From NCBI GenBank assembly GCA_021324415.1, contig JAJPJF010000522.1, forward strand, positions 1 through 41,307: a stretch of DNA of 41,307 bases, in the 5' to 3' direction. This DNA is from Nostocales cyanobacterium Centralia_MAG_434 (GTDB lineage: Bacteria > Cyanobacteriota > Cyanobacteriia > Cyanobacteriales > Nostocaceae). This document shows, piece by piece, positions 32,508 through 40,780 of the stretch (its first letter is position 1; every line of letters starts with the position of its first letter). Made by a program: the position numbers and the translations under genes. The notes under the pieces are model-generated. The model searched no databases and was not told where the DNA came from. It saw only the letters and a program-made list of their open reading frames with translations.

Positions 32508-33587
32508 TTAGAAGTGGAGTATGCCCAATTCTTGCCGAATCATGGCATTATCCTTGATCACCTTTGCTACCTTTCCATTTGGCGAAGTCAACCCCAATGC
32601 TTGCAGGTCTGCTTCTACCATCAAGGCTACCAATTGTTCAAAGCTTACCGACGGCTTCCAACCCAACTTCTGCCGAGCTTTTGTTGAATCACCGATTAAC
32701 AAATCTACCTCTGCTGGACGAAGATAGCGTTCATCGAACTCAACATAATCTTGCCAATTGAGATTTACATAATTAAATGCTAGATTTAAGAATTCCTGCA
32801 CTGAGTGAGTTTCACCAGTTGCAATCACGTAATCATCTGCTGTAGGTTGCTGTAGCATCAGCCACATTGCCTTAACATAATCCTTGGCATAGCCCCAATC
32901 CCTCTTAGAATCTAGGTTACCCATGTAAAGCTTTTTTTGCTTACCTGCAACAATACGAGCAACTGCCATTGTGATTTTGCGCGTTACAAAGGTTTCCCCG
33001 CGTCGTGGTGATTCATGATTAAAAAGTATACCATTACAAACAAACATCCCGTAAGATTCCCGGTAATTCACACTTTGCCAATGAGCATAAACTTTGGCGC
33101 AGGCATAGGGACTACGGGGATAAAATGGTGTTGTCTCCTTTTGTGGTACCTCTTGTACCAAACCGAACATTTCTGAAGAACCTGCCTGATAGAAGCGTAC
33201 CTGAATACCAGTACGCCGTTGGTAGTCACGAATTGCTTCCAACAAACGCAGAGTTCCCATGCCCACTGCATCGACTGTGTATTCTGGAGAATCAAAACTG
33301 ACCCTGACATGGGATTGAGCACCCAAATTATAAATTTCTGTTGGTTGAACTTCTTCTAAAATGCGACGCAGCGTGGTACCGTCTGTCAAGTCACCGTAGT
33401 GAAGAAACAACCGTACTCCTTCTTTATGAGGATCTTCGTAGATGTGATCAATGCGGTCTGTGTTAAAGGTAGAAGTCCGACGAATAATACCATGAACTTC
33501 ATAACCTTGCTCAAGCAAAAACTCACTAAGATAAGAACCATCTTGACCGGTTATACCAGTAATTAGCGCTCGCTTTTTTTGCGTCAT
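32508..33587 (-). CDS. gmd: GDP-mannose 4,6-dehydratase
   Basis: From the ATG giving [20 protein letters not shown] the protein has 359 residues; an earlier start would add 13 residues that do not match the family. GITGQDG at 11-17 binds [33 protein letters not shown] contains the catalytic Glu and the Tyr-x3-Lys pair. [17 protein letters not shown] and [22 protein letters not shown] are diagnostic of the GMD family. It converts GDP-mannose to GDP-4-keto-6-deoxymannose, the substrate of the fcl product. The two genes are 159 bp apart on one strand. Confidence 0.95.
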   Translation of the reverse strand: MTQKKRALITGITGQDGSYLSEFLLEQGYEVHGIIRRTSTFNTDRIDHIYEDPHKEGVRLFLHYGDLTDGTTLRRILEEVQPTEIYNLGAQSHVRVSFDSPEYTVDAVGMGTLRLLEAIRDYQRRTGIQVRFYQAGSSEMFGLVQEVPQKETTPFYPRSPYACAKVYAHWQSVNYRESYGMFVCNGILFNHESPRRGETFVTRKITMAVARIVAGKQKKLYMGNLDSKRDWGYAKDYVKAMWLMLQQPTADDYVIATGETHSVQEFLNLAFNYVNLNWQDYVEFDERYLRPAEVDLLIGDSTKARQKLGWKPSVSFEQLVALMVEADLQALGLTSPNGKVAKVIKDNAMIRQELGILHF

Positions 33588-34200
33588 GCTCAATAAACCC
33601 TTGTCGTTTATGATCAAAATATACACAGGTTATCTGGTACAACGTAGCAGGTAATCCTTCAACTGCCTAGTGGGAAGCTTACAGATACGACTTGTAGCTT
33701 AATTAAATTACCCTACTTAGGCTAATCTCACACTTAGATCAGACTTATTTATCCTTAGAAGTTAGTATGACAGTCGTTCTATCGCTATCATGCCTGACTT
33801 GGATAAGGGTTAGATTTCCCGCCACTTTTTCCTAAAACACTAAACACTATAGTATAGTTCGGATATTACTGATTTATTATCGCTCTATTTTTTACAACAC
33901 AAGGGTAAGATTTAAATTTTATTAATCTTGAAGCAAGTTGCTTTACACAGTCACGAGTCAGAAGTCGGAGAACTATTGACTATTGGGTGGCAGTTGCTCC
34001 CTTATGGGAAGCCGCCCTCCGGGCGTCTACAACGGGCGAAACCCCCTTCTGGTTTGGTTTGCCAGTCGCTTGCGGAGGGAAACTCCAAAGTTCGGTTCAT
34101 CGTTCGTGCTGCCATCGGAGGAAACCTCTGCAAGAGACTTCTCTCCTCCCACAGCGCTAGACTTACCGCAACGCATTACCTCCTATTGACTCATGGCTAT
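33588..34200. other. Repeat-rich intergenic region
   Basis: This 613-bp gap lies between the gmd start and the sugar transferase stop. Its left half is ordinary AT-rich DNA that should hold the gmd promoter. Its right half (about 33950-34200) is GC-richer and full of short inverted segments, such as the GCCC-tcc-GGGC hairpin near 34015 and repeated GGAGG-AAAC-CTC motifs near 34075-34155. A 107-codon plus-strand frame runs through it, but its product looks random and I do not call it a gene. It resembles degenerate dispersed repeats of cyanobacteria. Confidence 0.5.
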
Positions 34201-34932
34201 TCAGTAAGCACCGTTGCTTTTTGGTATAATAATTACACCAATCGTTTTTAAAACGATCCACAAATCAAGCCAAAGAGTCCTAAATTTAACGTAATACAGG
34301 TCTATTTGGACTCGCCGGGGGTAGGGGATGTCATTGCGTCCCGAGACTTGCCATAGCCCTGTAATTCCAGGCCGGATGGTTAAAATTTGATCAATGTAAC
34401 AACCGTACTTTGGCAGTTCTTCTGCGACTAGAGGTCGAGGCCCGACGACACTCATGTCTCCTTTTAAAACGTTCCAAAACTGGGGAAATTCATCCAGGCT
34501 AGTAATTCGCAAAAATCGACCAATCGTTGTAATCCGTGGGTCTTTTTTTAGCTTGAAATTAGCCTCGAATTCTTGCCGCAGATGAGGTGACGTTTCCATC
34601 ATTTGCATTAGCATCTCGTCGGCATTGCTGACCATTGTTCTGAACTTAATACAATTAAAAGGTTTGTAATTTTTACCGACCCGTTCCTGGATATAAAAAA
34701 TCGGACCTTCAGAGCTTAGAGCAATCAGCAAGCCCAAAATTAAATAGACCGGAGAAAACAAGATCAGTACCAACAGCGAAAACAAAATGTCGAAAAGTCG
34801 CTTGGCAAACTCTCCGTTTAAACCCTGCAAAGACAAACCTTGGAGTTTCACTCTAGGTGTCTTTTTTTGTTGACCACGTTTTAAGAAAGTACGCGATCGC
34901 TTGCCGGAGAGGAGTGAACTCTGGGCAGTCAT
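34201..34932 (-). CDS. Exopolysaccharide priming sugar transferase (WcaJ/RfbP family)
   Basis: This ~243-residue bacterial sugar transferase initiates polysaccharide chains by moving a hexose-1-phosphate from a nucleotide sugar to undecaprenyl phosphate at the inner membrane. A basic N-terminal tail precedes one membrane helix (RLFDILFSLLVLILFSPVYL). The catalytic domain shows GPIFYIQERVGKNYKPFNCIKFRTM, ITSLDEFPQFWNVLKGDMSVVGPRP and RPGITGLWQVSGRN. AAGGAG lies best spaced for the second of two adjacent ATG codons (34932); the first (34935) is only one base from it. Length matches the short PglC/WcaJ-C form without the extra N-terminal helices. It lies between a glycosyltransferase gene and the GDP-fucose genes on the same strand. 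Confidence 0.93.
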   Translation of the reverse strand: MTAQSSLLSGKRSRTFLKRGQQKKTPRVKLQGLSLQGLNGEFAKRLFDILFSLLVLILFSPVYLILGLLIALSSEGPIFYIQERVGKNYKPFNCIKFRTMVSNADEMLMQMMETSPHLRQEFEANFKLKKDPRITTIGRFLRITSLDEFPQFWNVLKGDMSVVGPRPLVAEELPKYGCYIDQILTIRPGITGLWQVSGRNDIPYPRRVQIDLYYVKFRTLWLDLWIVLKTIGVIIIPKSNGAY

Positions 34933-35036
34933 CATACTCCTTAACAATCCACACCACACATAGTCCCAATCTTAAAGCCTTTCGGAGGTGCATCTGGGGG
35001 CAATTTTCCAAAAGCCCGCAAAACATGCACGTAAAA

Positions 35037-36191
35037 CTAGACCATCAATGGTGAGATGGTCTTTTTTTGGTTACAAGTATCTAAAAACTCTAGATAGCGT
35101 TGTACAAAGATTTGTGCACTAAACTTAGAGGCATGGGAGCGTATATATTCGGGATCGAACTTTCCCTGATACGCCTCAAAAGTTTCTACTGCTTCTACCA
35201 ATGCTGTTTTAGTCTGTTCCTTGAATAGTAAACCTGTACCTGTAAATGCGCTTGAGTCGCGAACGTCTCGCACAGTTTCTGAAGCACCGCCTGCACCATA
35301 GGCAATAACTGGAGTACCACAAGCCTGCGCCTCTACTACGGCAATGCCAAAATCTTCACGCGCGGCATAAACAAACCCTTTGGCATTTGCCATATACTTT
35401 TTTACGATATCATCGGGTTGCCGACCCATAATTTTTATATTAGACTGTGCTATTTTGCGAATTTTCTTCATATCTGGTCCTGTACCAATTACTACTAAAG
35501 GCCGCTGCAGTTCATTAAATGCCCTGACTATTAAAGATACTTGCTTGTAACTTACTAACCGGGATACGGTCAAGTAGAAGTCTTCTTTCTCAGACAAAAA
35601 TGGAAGATCTTCGATATGAACTGGTGGGTAAATGACAGTTGCTTCTCGTCGATAGCAGCGCCAAATCCTACGAGATGTATACTGCGAATTGGCAATAAAA
35701 TAATCAACTCGATTTGCTGTCAGTACATCCCACTGGCGTAAACGATGCAGTAAATACCGCGTCATCCATCCAACTACACCTTTTCCTAACTGACTTTGCT
35801 GCAAATAATCAAAAGTCAGTTCCCAGGTATAACGCATGGGACTGTGACAGTAACAAATATGTAACTGATCAGGAGTTGTAATGACTCCTTTGGCAACGGC
35901 ATGAGATGAAGACAGAATCACATCATACCGTCGTAAATCTAGTTGTTCAATTGCTATTGGTAACAATGGTAGGTAATTTTGTATACCATTGGAAGCAAAA
36001 GGTAAGTACTGCAGAAACGTCGTGCCAATCTGACGCTTATACAAGTAACTGTTAGGATTGATGGATTCAAAGTCAATGAGGGCATACAAGTCGGCATCAA
36101 TGTGATTCAGTATTTCCCGAACAACGAGTTCCGAACCGCCGATGGCCTTGGGTGTAAACCACTCATGCACTAGAGCATATTTCAAGGGCAC
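35037..36191 (-). CDS. Glycosyltransferase family 4 (mannosyltransferase-like)
   Basis: This 384-residue GT-B enzyme begins MPLKYALVHEWFTPKAIGGSE, with the acceptor-side Gly-Gly-Ser-Glu loop. CYCHSPMRYTWEL is typical of WbaZ/mannosyltransferase-type GT4 proteins. The donor-binding domain shows FYLTVSRLVSYKQ, LVVIGTGPD and the E-x7-E motif in REDFGIAVVEAQACGTPVIAYGAGG. It likely adds mannose or a related sugar from a GDP or UDP donor during exopolysaccharide assembly. It is the first gene of the minus-strand polysaccharide block, about 100 bp before the priming transferase. Donor and linkage cannot be told. Confidence 0.9.
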   Translation of the reverse strand: MPLKYALVHEWFTPKAIGGSELVVREILNHIDADLYALIDFESINPNSYLYKRQIGTTFLQYLPFASNGIQNYLPLLPIAIEQLDLRRYDVILSSSHAVAKGVITTPDQLHICYCHSPMRYTWELTFDYLQQSQLGKGVVGWMTRYLLHRLRQWDVLTANRVDYFIANSQYTSRRIWRCYRREATVIYPPVHIEDLPFLSEKEDFYLTVSRLVSYKQVSLIVRAFNELQRPLVVIGTGPDMKKIRKIAQSNIKIMGRQPDDIVKKYMANAKGFVYAAREDFGIAVVEAQACGTPVIAYGAGGASETVRDVRDSSAFTGTGLLFKEQTKTALVEAVETFEAYQGKFDPEYIRSHASKFSAQIFVQRYLEFLDTCNQKKTISPLMV

Positions 36192-36692
36192 AGCTAACGT
36201 TGATGAATAGATGAGAACACTTACAAAATGAGAATGGGAAGTCGCAAGGCATGAACTTTAGATTGCAGTAATCCTAAGAAGCCCATGCTGTAGGAGGAGA
36301 GCCACTGCTTGACTAGGGTTCTTCGGCACCCACGCCAGTGAGGGTTTCCCGACCTAGGCGAGGAGCGGTATAAGGCTCCCCAGCTTGTAAACATCCTTCG
36401 AGCAGAGTGCCCGTTGGGTCACAAGTGGCGTACAACTGGCATTACTGAGTCAAATGAAGCACTCATAACTCAGTACTGTTCGGTAAGATGCGCCTGTTGA
36501 AGTCGTCTAGGTAACTGCATCATGGTAAGTGCGCTCCGTAAACCAAGAATCCTACGTGCCTCTAAATGTGGAAGTGTTAATAATATATAGAAACACCCCA
36601 TACATGTAGACGTATTTACTGGAGACCTGGTTCCAGAGGTATACCACAACCTGATAACCTCAAGATCAAATACAGAAAAAAACTGGTAATTT
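36192..36692. other. Divergent intergenic region with repeat remnants
   Basis: This 501-bp gap separates the glycosyltransferase gene from the CSP41-like gene. The segment 36325-36365 has CACGCCAGTGAGGGTTTCCCGAC, related to the composite repeats at 7182 and 26233. An AGAAGCCCATGCTGTAGG sequence near 36276 resembles, from memory, sequence found at ends of IS200/IS605-type elements. No transposase is present. No protein frame looked real. Confidence 0.45.
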
Positions 36693-37628
36693 ATGCGAAT
36701 TTTAATTATGGGTGGTACCCGATTCATTGGTATTTATCTAACTCAACTGTTAGTGGCACAAGGACATGAAGTCGTACTGTTCAATCGTGGTAATCGTCCT
36801 TCTCCATTACCAGGAGTAGGACAAATTACAGGTGATCGTACTGATACTAACCAGCTAAAAGAAAAATTATCAAAAGAAAATTTTGATGCCATTTTTGACA
36901 ATAATGGACGGGAACTTACTGATACTCAACCACTGGCAGAAATTTTTCAAGACCGTATTCAACATTTTGTGTACATGAGCTCCGCTGGAGTGTATCTTAA
37001 ATCTGATCAAATGCCTCATATAGAAGGAGATGCAGTTGATCCAAAAAGTCGTCATTTGGGCAAGTATGAAACAGAAGCATACCTGATGCAAGTGGGATTA
37101 CCTTTTACATCAATTCGTCCTACTTACATCTATGGCCCCCGGAACTACAATGATTTAGAATCCTGGTTTTTTGACAGAATTGTACGTGATCGCCCAATCC
37201 CAATTCCTGGCAATGGGTTGCACATGACTCAGCTTGGTCATGTGAAAGACTTAGCAAGAGCAATGACCAAGGTTTTGGGTAATTCTCTAGCCCTGAAGCA
37301 AATTTATAACGTGTCAGGCGATCGCTTTGTGACATTCGATGGTCTAGCCCGTGCCTGTGCTGTAGCGGCTGGCAAGTCACCCGAGGCTGTGAAGATTGTC
37401 CACTACAACCCCAAAGACTTTGATTTTGGTAAGCGTAAGGCTTTTCCCCTACGAGTGCAGCACTTTTTCACCTCTGTCAATCAGGCAATCAATGACTTAG
37501 GCTGGCAACCCGAGTATGACCTCATTTCTGGACTCAAAGATTCATTTGAGAATGATTATCTAGGATCAGGACGGGATAAGGCTGATGTGGATTTTTCTGT
37601 AGATGAGGAAATTTTGCGAGCAATATAA
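36693..37628 (+). CDS. CSP41b-like atypical SDR (NAD-dependent epimerase family; RNA-binding type)
   Basis: This 311-residue atypical SDR has an N-terminal GGTRFIG (7-13) instead of the canonical glycine motif. It matches, as I recall it, the plant chloroplast stem-loop-binding protein CSP41b through long stretches: SSAGVYLKSD, DAVDPKSRHLGKYETEAYL, SIRPTYIYGPRNYN, TQLGHVKDLARAM, YNVSGDRFVTFDGLARAC, and HYNPKDFDFGKRKAFP...QHFF. Plant CSP41 proteins bind and stabilise plastid mRNAs and rRNA; cyanobacterial homologues are usually annotated only as epimerases. The canonical Tyr-x3-Lys is not obvious, so enzymatic activity is doubtful. The upstream region has no good ribosome binding site. It is not obviously part of the polysaccharide block, being divergent from it. 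Confidence 0.87.
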   Translation: MRILIMGGTRFIGIYLTQLLVAQGHEVVLFNRGNRPSPLPGVGQITGDRTDTNQLKEKLSKENFDAIFDNNGRELTDTQPLAEIFQDRIQHFVYMSSAGVYLKSDQMPHIEGDAVDPKSRHLGKYETEAYLMQVGLPFTSIRPTYIYGPRNYNDLESWFFDRIVRDRPIPIPGNGLHMTQLGHVKDLARAMTKVLGNSLALKQIYNVSGDRFVTFDGLARACAVAAGKSPEAVKIVHYNPKDFDFGKRKAFPLRVQHFFTSVNQAINDLGWQPEYDLISGLKDSFENDYLGSGRDKADVDFSVDEEILRAI

Positions 37629-37842
37629 CAAGGTTCTCAATCAGAGCATCTCAATTCTTAAAAAATATTATGTAGTTGGGAGTTTCTTGCTCCATTGGTA
37701 CAAAGCAGGCTTTCAAGCCCTCACTACAATTTCAATATTTGGGATGCTTCCGTCCCCAACTGACAAGAGAACATGATGCATAACGTTACAAACCTGTCGC
37801 GTAGAATAATAATAGAGCTAGGTTGGGGCAAAAATTGAGTTT

Positions 37843-38133
37843 ATGCAGCGTGATCAAGTCATTGATATCCTCACAAAGCATCGAGCACAATTGAGAAGTT
37901 TCGGGGTTCAATCCTTGGCTTTATTTGGTTCTGTGGCACGAGATGAAGCACGCGCGGATAGTGATGTTGATATTTTAGTTGATTTGGAGCCCCCATTAAC
38001 CTTTGATCGATACATGAATGTAAAATTGTATTTAGAAGATCATCTTGGAACCAAGGTAGATGTGGTGATGAGTAAGTCTCTTCATCCTCAGATTCGTCTC
38101 GCTGTAGAACAAGAGATGATCTATGTCGCGTAA
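37843..38133 (+). CDS. mntA: MntA-type nucleotidyltransferase antitoxin
   Basis: This 96-residue minimal nucleotidyltransferase has the catalytic GS-x10-D-x-D motif (Gly29-Ser30 ... Asp41-x-Asp43) within FGSVARDEARADSDVDILV. In HepT/MntA toxin-antitoxin modules MntA attaches AMP to the toxin HepT and inactivates it. It overlaps the next gene by 11 bp, the usual order and coupling for this module. Only a GAG precedes the ATG as a weak ribosome binding site. Confidence 0.92.
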   Translation: MQRDQVIDILTKHRAQLRSFGVQSLALFGSVARDEARADSDVDILVDLEPPLTFDRYMNVKLYLEDHLGTKVDVVMSKSLHPQIRLAVEQEMIYVA

Positions 38134-38461
38134 TGTTCAGCTTTATCTGCAGGATATTTTGACTAGCTGCGACAAAGTATTACGCTATACCCAGGGCATG
38201 AATTTTGATGAGTTTGTCTCCGATGGGCGTACATTTGATGCAGTAATTCTGAATCTTTTAATTATTGGAGAAGCTATCAAAAATATTCCCCAAGATGTGC
38301 GTGATCTCAATCAGCAAATCGAATGGAGGAAAATAGCGGGTTTACGAGATATCCTAGCCCATGCTTATTTTCAGGTTGAAAATGAGATTATCTGGGATGT
38401 TGTGCAAAGTAAGGTACAGCCTTTACAGGAACAAATACAAAAATTGTTGAATGAGCAGTAA
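38123..38461 (+). CDS. hepT: HepT-type RNase toxin (DUF86)
   Basis: This 112-residue all-helical protein of the HEPN superfamily has the RNase motif R-x4-H-x-Y seen as Arg75-DILA-His80-Ala-Tyr82. The Tyr is the residue modified by MntA in characterised systems. GEAIKNIPQDVRDLNQQIEWRKIAGLRD is typical of the family. It starts inside the 3' end of the antitoxin gene. It would cleave RNA when released from inhibition. No mobile element or prophage gene is adjacent. Confidence 0.92.
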   Translation: MSRNVQLYLQDILTSCDKVLRYTQGMNFDEFVSDGRTFDAVILNLLIIGEAIKNIPQDVRDLNQQIEWRKIAGLRDILAHAYFQVENEIIWDVVQSKVQPLQEQIQKLLNEQ

Positions 38462-38508
38462 TGCCTTTAAATGGTAGGGCAACACATGAGAGTCACAAAA
38501 TTAAGATG

Positions 38509-39039
38509 CTAGCCGTTGATTTGCTTGGCACTAAAACTTTCTTGTGGCAAGAGATAAATAATCCCAGAAATTAGTGTCAAAGCAACACTAATCCAAAATG
38601 CAATTACAGACGATAACTGCCACTGTTGCGGTAAAGGAGCAATCAGAAGTGCGATCGCTATAATTTGACTTACGGTTTTGAGTTTACCCCAAATATTAGC
38701 ACCTGTAATTTTAGTTTGACTAACACGCCAACCTGCGATCGCCAATTCTCTAGTTAAAATCAGAAAAACTCCCCAAGCAGGAACTTGTCTCAATTCAATT
38801 AAAGCAAGCAATGGTGCAAGCACCAGTAATTTATCCACCAAAGGATCAAGAAACTTACCCAAATCACTCACTTGATTTAGTTTGCGAGCTAAATAACCAT
38901 CTAACCAATCAGTAAGTGCGGCGATAAGAAAAATTGCCAAGCACACCCACCGAGCTTGAGGTGTGGGATTATATAAACCATAAAGCAAAAATGGTAATGC
39001 AAGAAGGCGAGAGAAAGTAATCCAATTAGGTAGAGTCAT
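38509..39039 (-). CDS. pgsA: CDP-diacylglycerol-glycerol-3-phosphate 3-phosphatidyltransferase
   Basis: This 176-residue membrane enzyme has the CDP-alcohol phosphotransferase signature D-G-x2-A-R-x8-G-x3-D-x3-D, here Asp47-Gly48, Ala51-Arg52, Gly61, Asp65 and Asp69, with a further Asp44 in front. It opens MTLPNWITFSRLLALPFLL, as PgsA proteins do. It makes phosphatidylglycerolphosphate, the precursor of phosphatidylglycerol, the only phospholipid of thylakoids. It is divergent from aspA and ends 48 bp from the hepT stop on the opposite strand. Confidence 0.93.
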   Translation of the reverse strand: MTLPNWITFSRLLALPFLLYGLYNPTPQARWVCLAIFLIAALTDWLDGYLARKLNQVSDLGKFLDPLVDKLLVLAPLLALIELRQVPAWGVFLILTRELAIAGWRVSQTKITGANIWGKLKTVSQIIAIALLIAPLPQQWQLSSVIAFWISVALTLISGIIYLLPQESFSAKQING

Positions 39040-39150
39040 AGTATTGATCAGAATAAACGGCCATTTGCCCGTACAGTTGTTAGTTGTTACTCCCTAATCT
39101 TCCCCTCAACGTGGGATGATTTGTGTTCTCTTGATTTCTCAAACAATACC

Positions 39151-40572
39151 ATGACCCAATCAATAGATTCCCAAGTACGAATAGAACGCGATTCAATGGG
39201 CGATCGCCAAATTCCCAGTAGTGCTTACTATGGCATTCAAACACTGCGAGCAATAGAAAATTTTCCCATCAGTGGTATTAAGCCCTTACCTACTTATATC
39301 GATGCCTGTGTATTCATTAAAAAAGCCACAGCGATTGTGAACGGTGAATTGGGCTGCATTCCCAAAGAAATTAGTGAGGCAATTGTGCAAGCAGCAGATG
39401 AAGTGCTTGCCTTTAAATTCCGTGATCAGTTTGTAGTAGATGTTTATCAAGCTGGCGCAGGTACTTCCCATCACATGAATGTTAACGAAGTGTTAGCAAA
39501 TCGCGCTTTAGAAATTCTCGGCTCGGAAAAAGGCAATTACAAATATGTTAGCCCGAATGATCACGTTAACTATGGGCAATCTACGAATGATGTCATTCCC
39601 ACAGCAATTCGTATTGGTGGTTTATTAGCATTATCAAAGACACTACACCCAGCACTTGAGAACGCAATAGCAGCATTAGAAGACAAAGCTGACGAATTTC
39701 AAGAAATTGTCAGATCTGGCAGAACTCACATGCAAGATGCTGTACCAGTGCGCCTTGGAGAGAATTTTCGTGCTTGGGCACACATTCTCAGAGACCATCA
39801 AAATCGTATATATACCGCCTCAGGAGATTTGATGGTGCTAGGTTTGGGAGGCAGTGCTGCAGGTACAGGATTGAATACTCATCCCCAATATCGTGCTAAG
39901 GTTGTGGCCATTCTCTCAGAGTTGATTAACTGCCCTCTAGAACCCGCGCCCCATTTAATGGCAGCAATGCAAAGTATGGCACCATTTGTCAGTGTTTCTA
40001 GTGCTTTGCGCAACCTAGCTCAGGATCTCGTGAAAATATCCCATGACTTACGCCTGATGGATTCAGGACCAAAAACTGGTCTGAAAGAAATTCAACTACC
40101 TCCTGTACAACCAGGTTCTTCCATCATGCCCGGGAAATATAACCCAGTCATGGCAGAGATGACATCAATGGTGTGTTTTCAGGTCATGGGTTACGATAGT
40201 GCGATCGCACTAGCAGCACAAGCAGGACAGTTGGAGCTTAATGTCATGATGCCTCTGATTGCCTATAACTTAATTCATAGTATTGAGATCCTTGGCAACA
40301 CTGTTATGGTACTTACCGAACGCTGCATCAAGGGAATTGTTGCTAACCAACAACGCTGTCTAGCATACGCTGAAGGAAGCTTAGCTTTGGTAACAGCATT
40401 AAATCCTCATATTGGTTATCTAAATGCTGCTGCCGTGGCCAAAGAATCATTAGAAACGGGGCAATCTCTGCGGCAGATTGTACTAGAACGAGGGCTGATG
40501 AGTGAAGCAGAATTAGCTCAAGTCTTGAACCTGGAGCAAATGAGCGCTATTACACCGTTGATGGAAGGGTAA
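39151..40572 (+). CDS. aspA: Aspartate ammonia-lyase (aspartase/fumarase superfamily)
   Basis: The protein has 473 residues from the ATG giving MTQSIDSQVRIERDSMGDRQIP; a TTG ten codons upstream is less likely. Superfamily motifs are YYGIQTLRAIENFPISG, GAGTSHHMNVNEVLANRA, HVNYGQSTNDVIPTAIRI, SGRTHMQDAVPVRLG, and the signature loop GSSIMPGKYNPVMAEM near residue 325. The end (GQSLRQIVLERGLMSEAELAQVL) is closer to aspartase than to class II fumarase. It splits aspartate to fumarate and ammonia, linking nitrogen and central carbon metabolism. The signature has Gly-Lys-Tyr where E. coli aspartase has Ala-Lys-Val, so substrate preference should be treated as probable, not certain. Confidence 0.88.
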   Translation: MTQSIDSQVRIERDSMGDRQIPSSAYYGIQTLRAIENFPISGIKPLPTYIDACVFIKKATAIVNGELGCIPKEISEAIVQAADEVLAFKFRDQFVVDVYQAGAGTSHHMNVNEVLANRALEILGSEKGNYKYVSPNDHVNYGQSTNDVIPTAIRIGGLLALSKTLHPALENAIAALEDKADEFQEIVRSGRTHMQDAVPVRLGENFRAWAHILRDHQNRIYTASGDLMVLGLGGSAAGTGLNTHPQYRAKVVAILSELINCPLEPAPHLMAAMQSMAPFVSVSSALRNLAQDLVKISHDLRLMDSGPKTGLKEIQLPPVQPGSSIMPGKYNPVMAEMTSMVCFQVMGYDSAIALAAQAGQLELNVMMPLIAYNLIHSIEILGNTVMVLTERCIKGIVANQQRCLAYAEGSLALVTALNPHIGYLNAAAVAKESLETGQSLRQIVLERGLMSEAELAQVLNLEQMSAITPLMEG

Positions 40573-40587
40573 GGGGGTAGGAGATAA

Positions 40588-40620
40588 GAGTTAGGAATAG
40601 GGCATGGGGCATGGGGCATA
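40588..40620 (-). repeat. GGGCATG heptamer repeats with GAGTTAGGAAT flank
   Basis: GAGTTAGGAATA is followed by three GGGCATG/A units. This is the inverted form of the ATTCCTAACTC plus ATGCCCN composite at 26303-26380. The next bases include CTGCTCCTGGTGC, also found at 7189-7201, so several dispersed repeat modules are joined here. The remaining ~160 bp up to the DUF362 gene are AT-rich and should hold its promoter. Confidence 0.75.
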
Positions 40621-40780
40621 ATAGTATAGAGTATTTCCCTCTGCTCCTGGTGCTCCTTTATCTGTGTGGTTGCCAAATATATCAGATTTATAGTGAATAG
40701 GTATTAGGGGTTATAATTTTTATACATAGCTGTGCACTTATACTCTTCGGTTTTGGTCAGTAATTCCTAACTTTTGAAAA

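Noticed and set aside
33928-34251. 107-codon plus-strand frame in the gmd/sugar-transferase gap
   Set aside because: The product looks like translated repeat DNA (GLQRAKPPSGL and similar), with no ribosome binding site, and it runs into the sugar transferase gene on the other strand.
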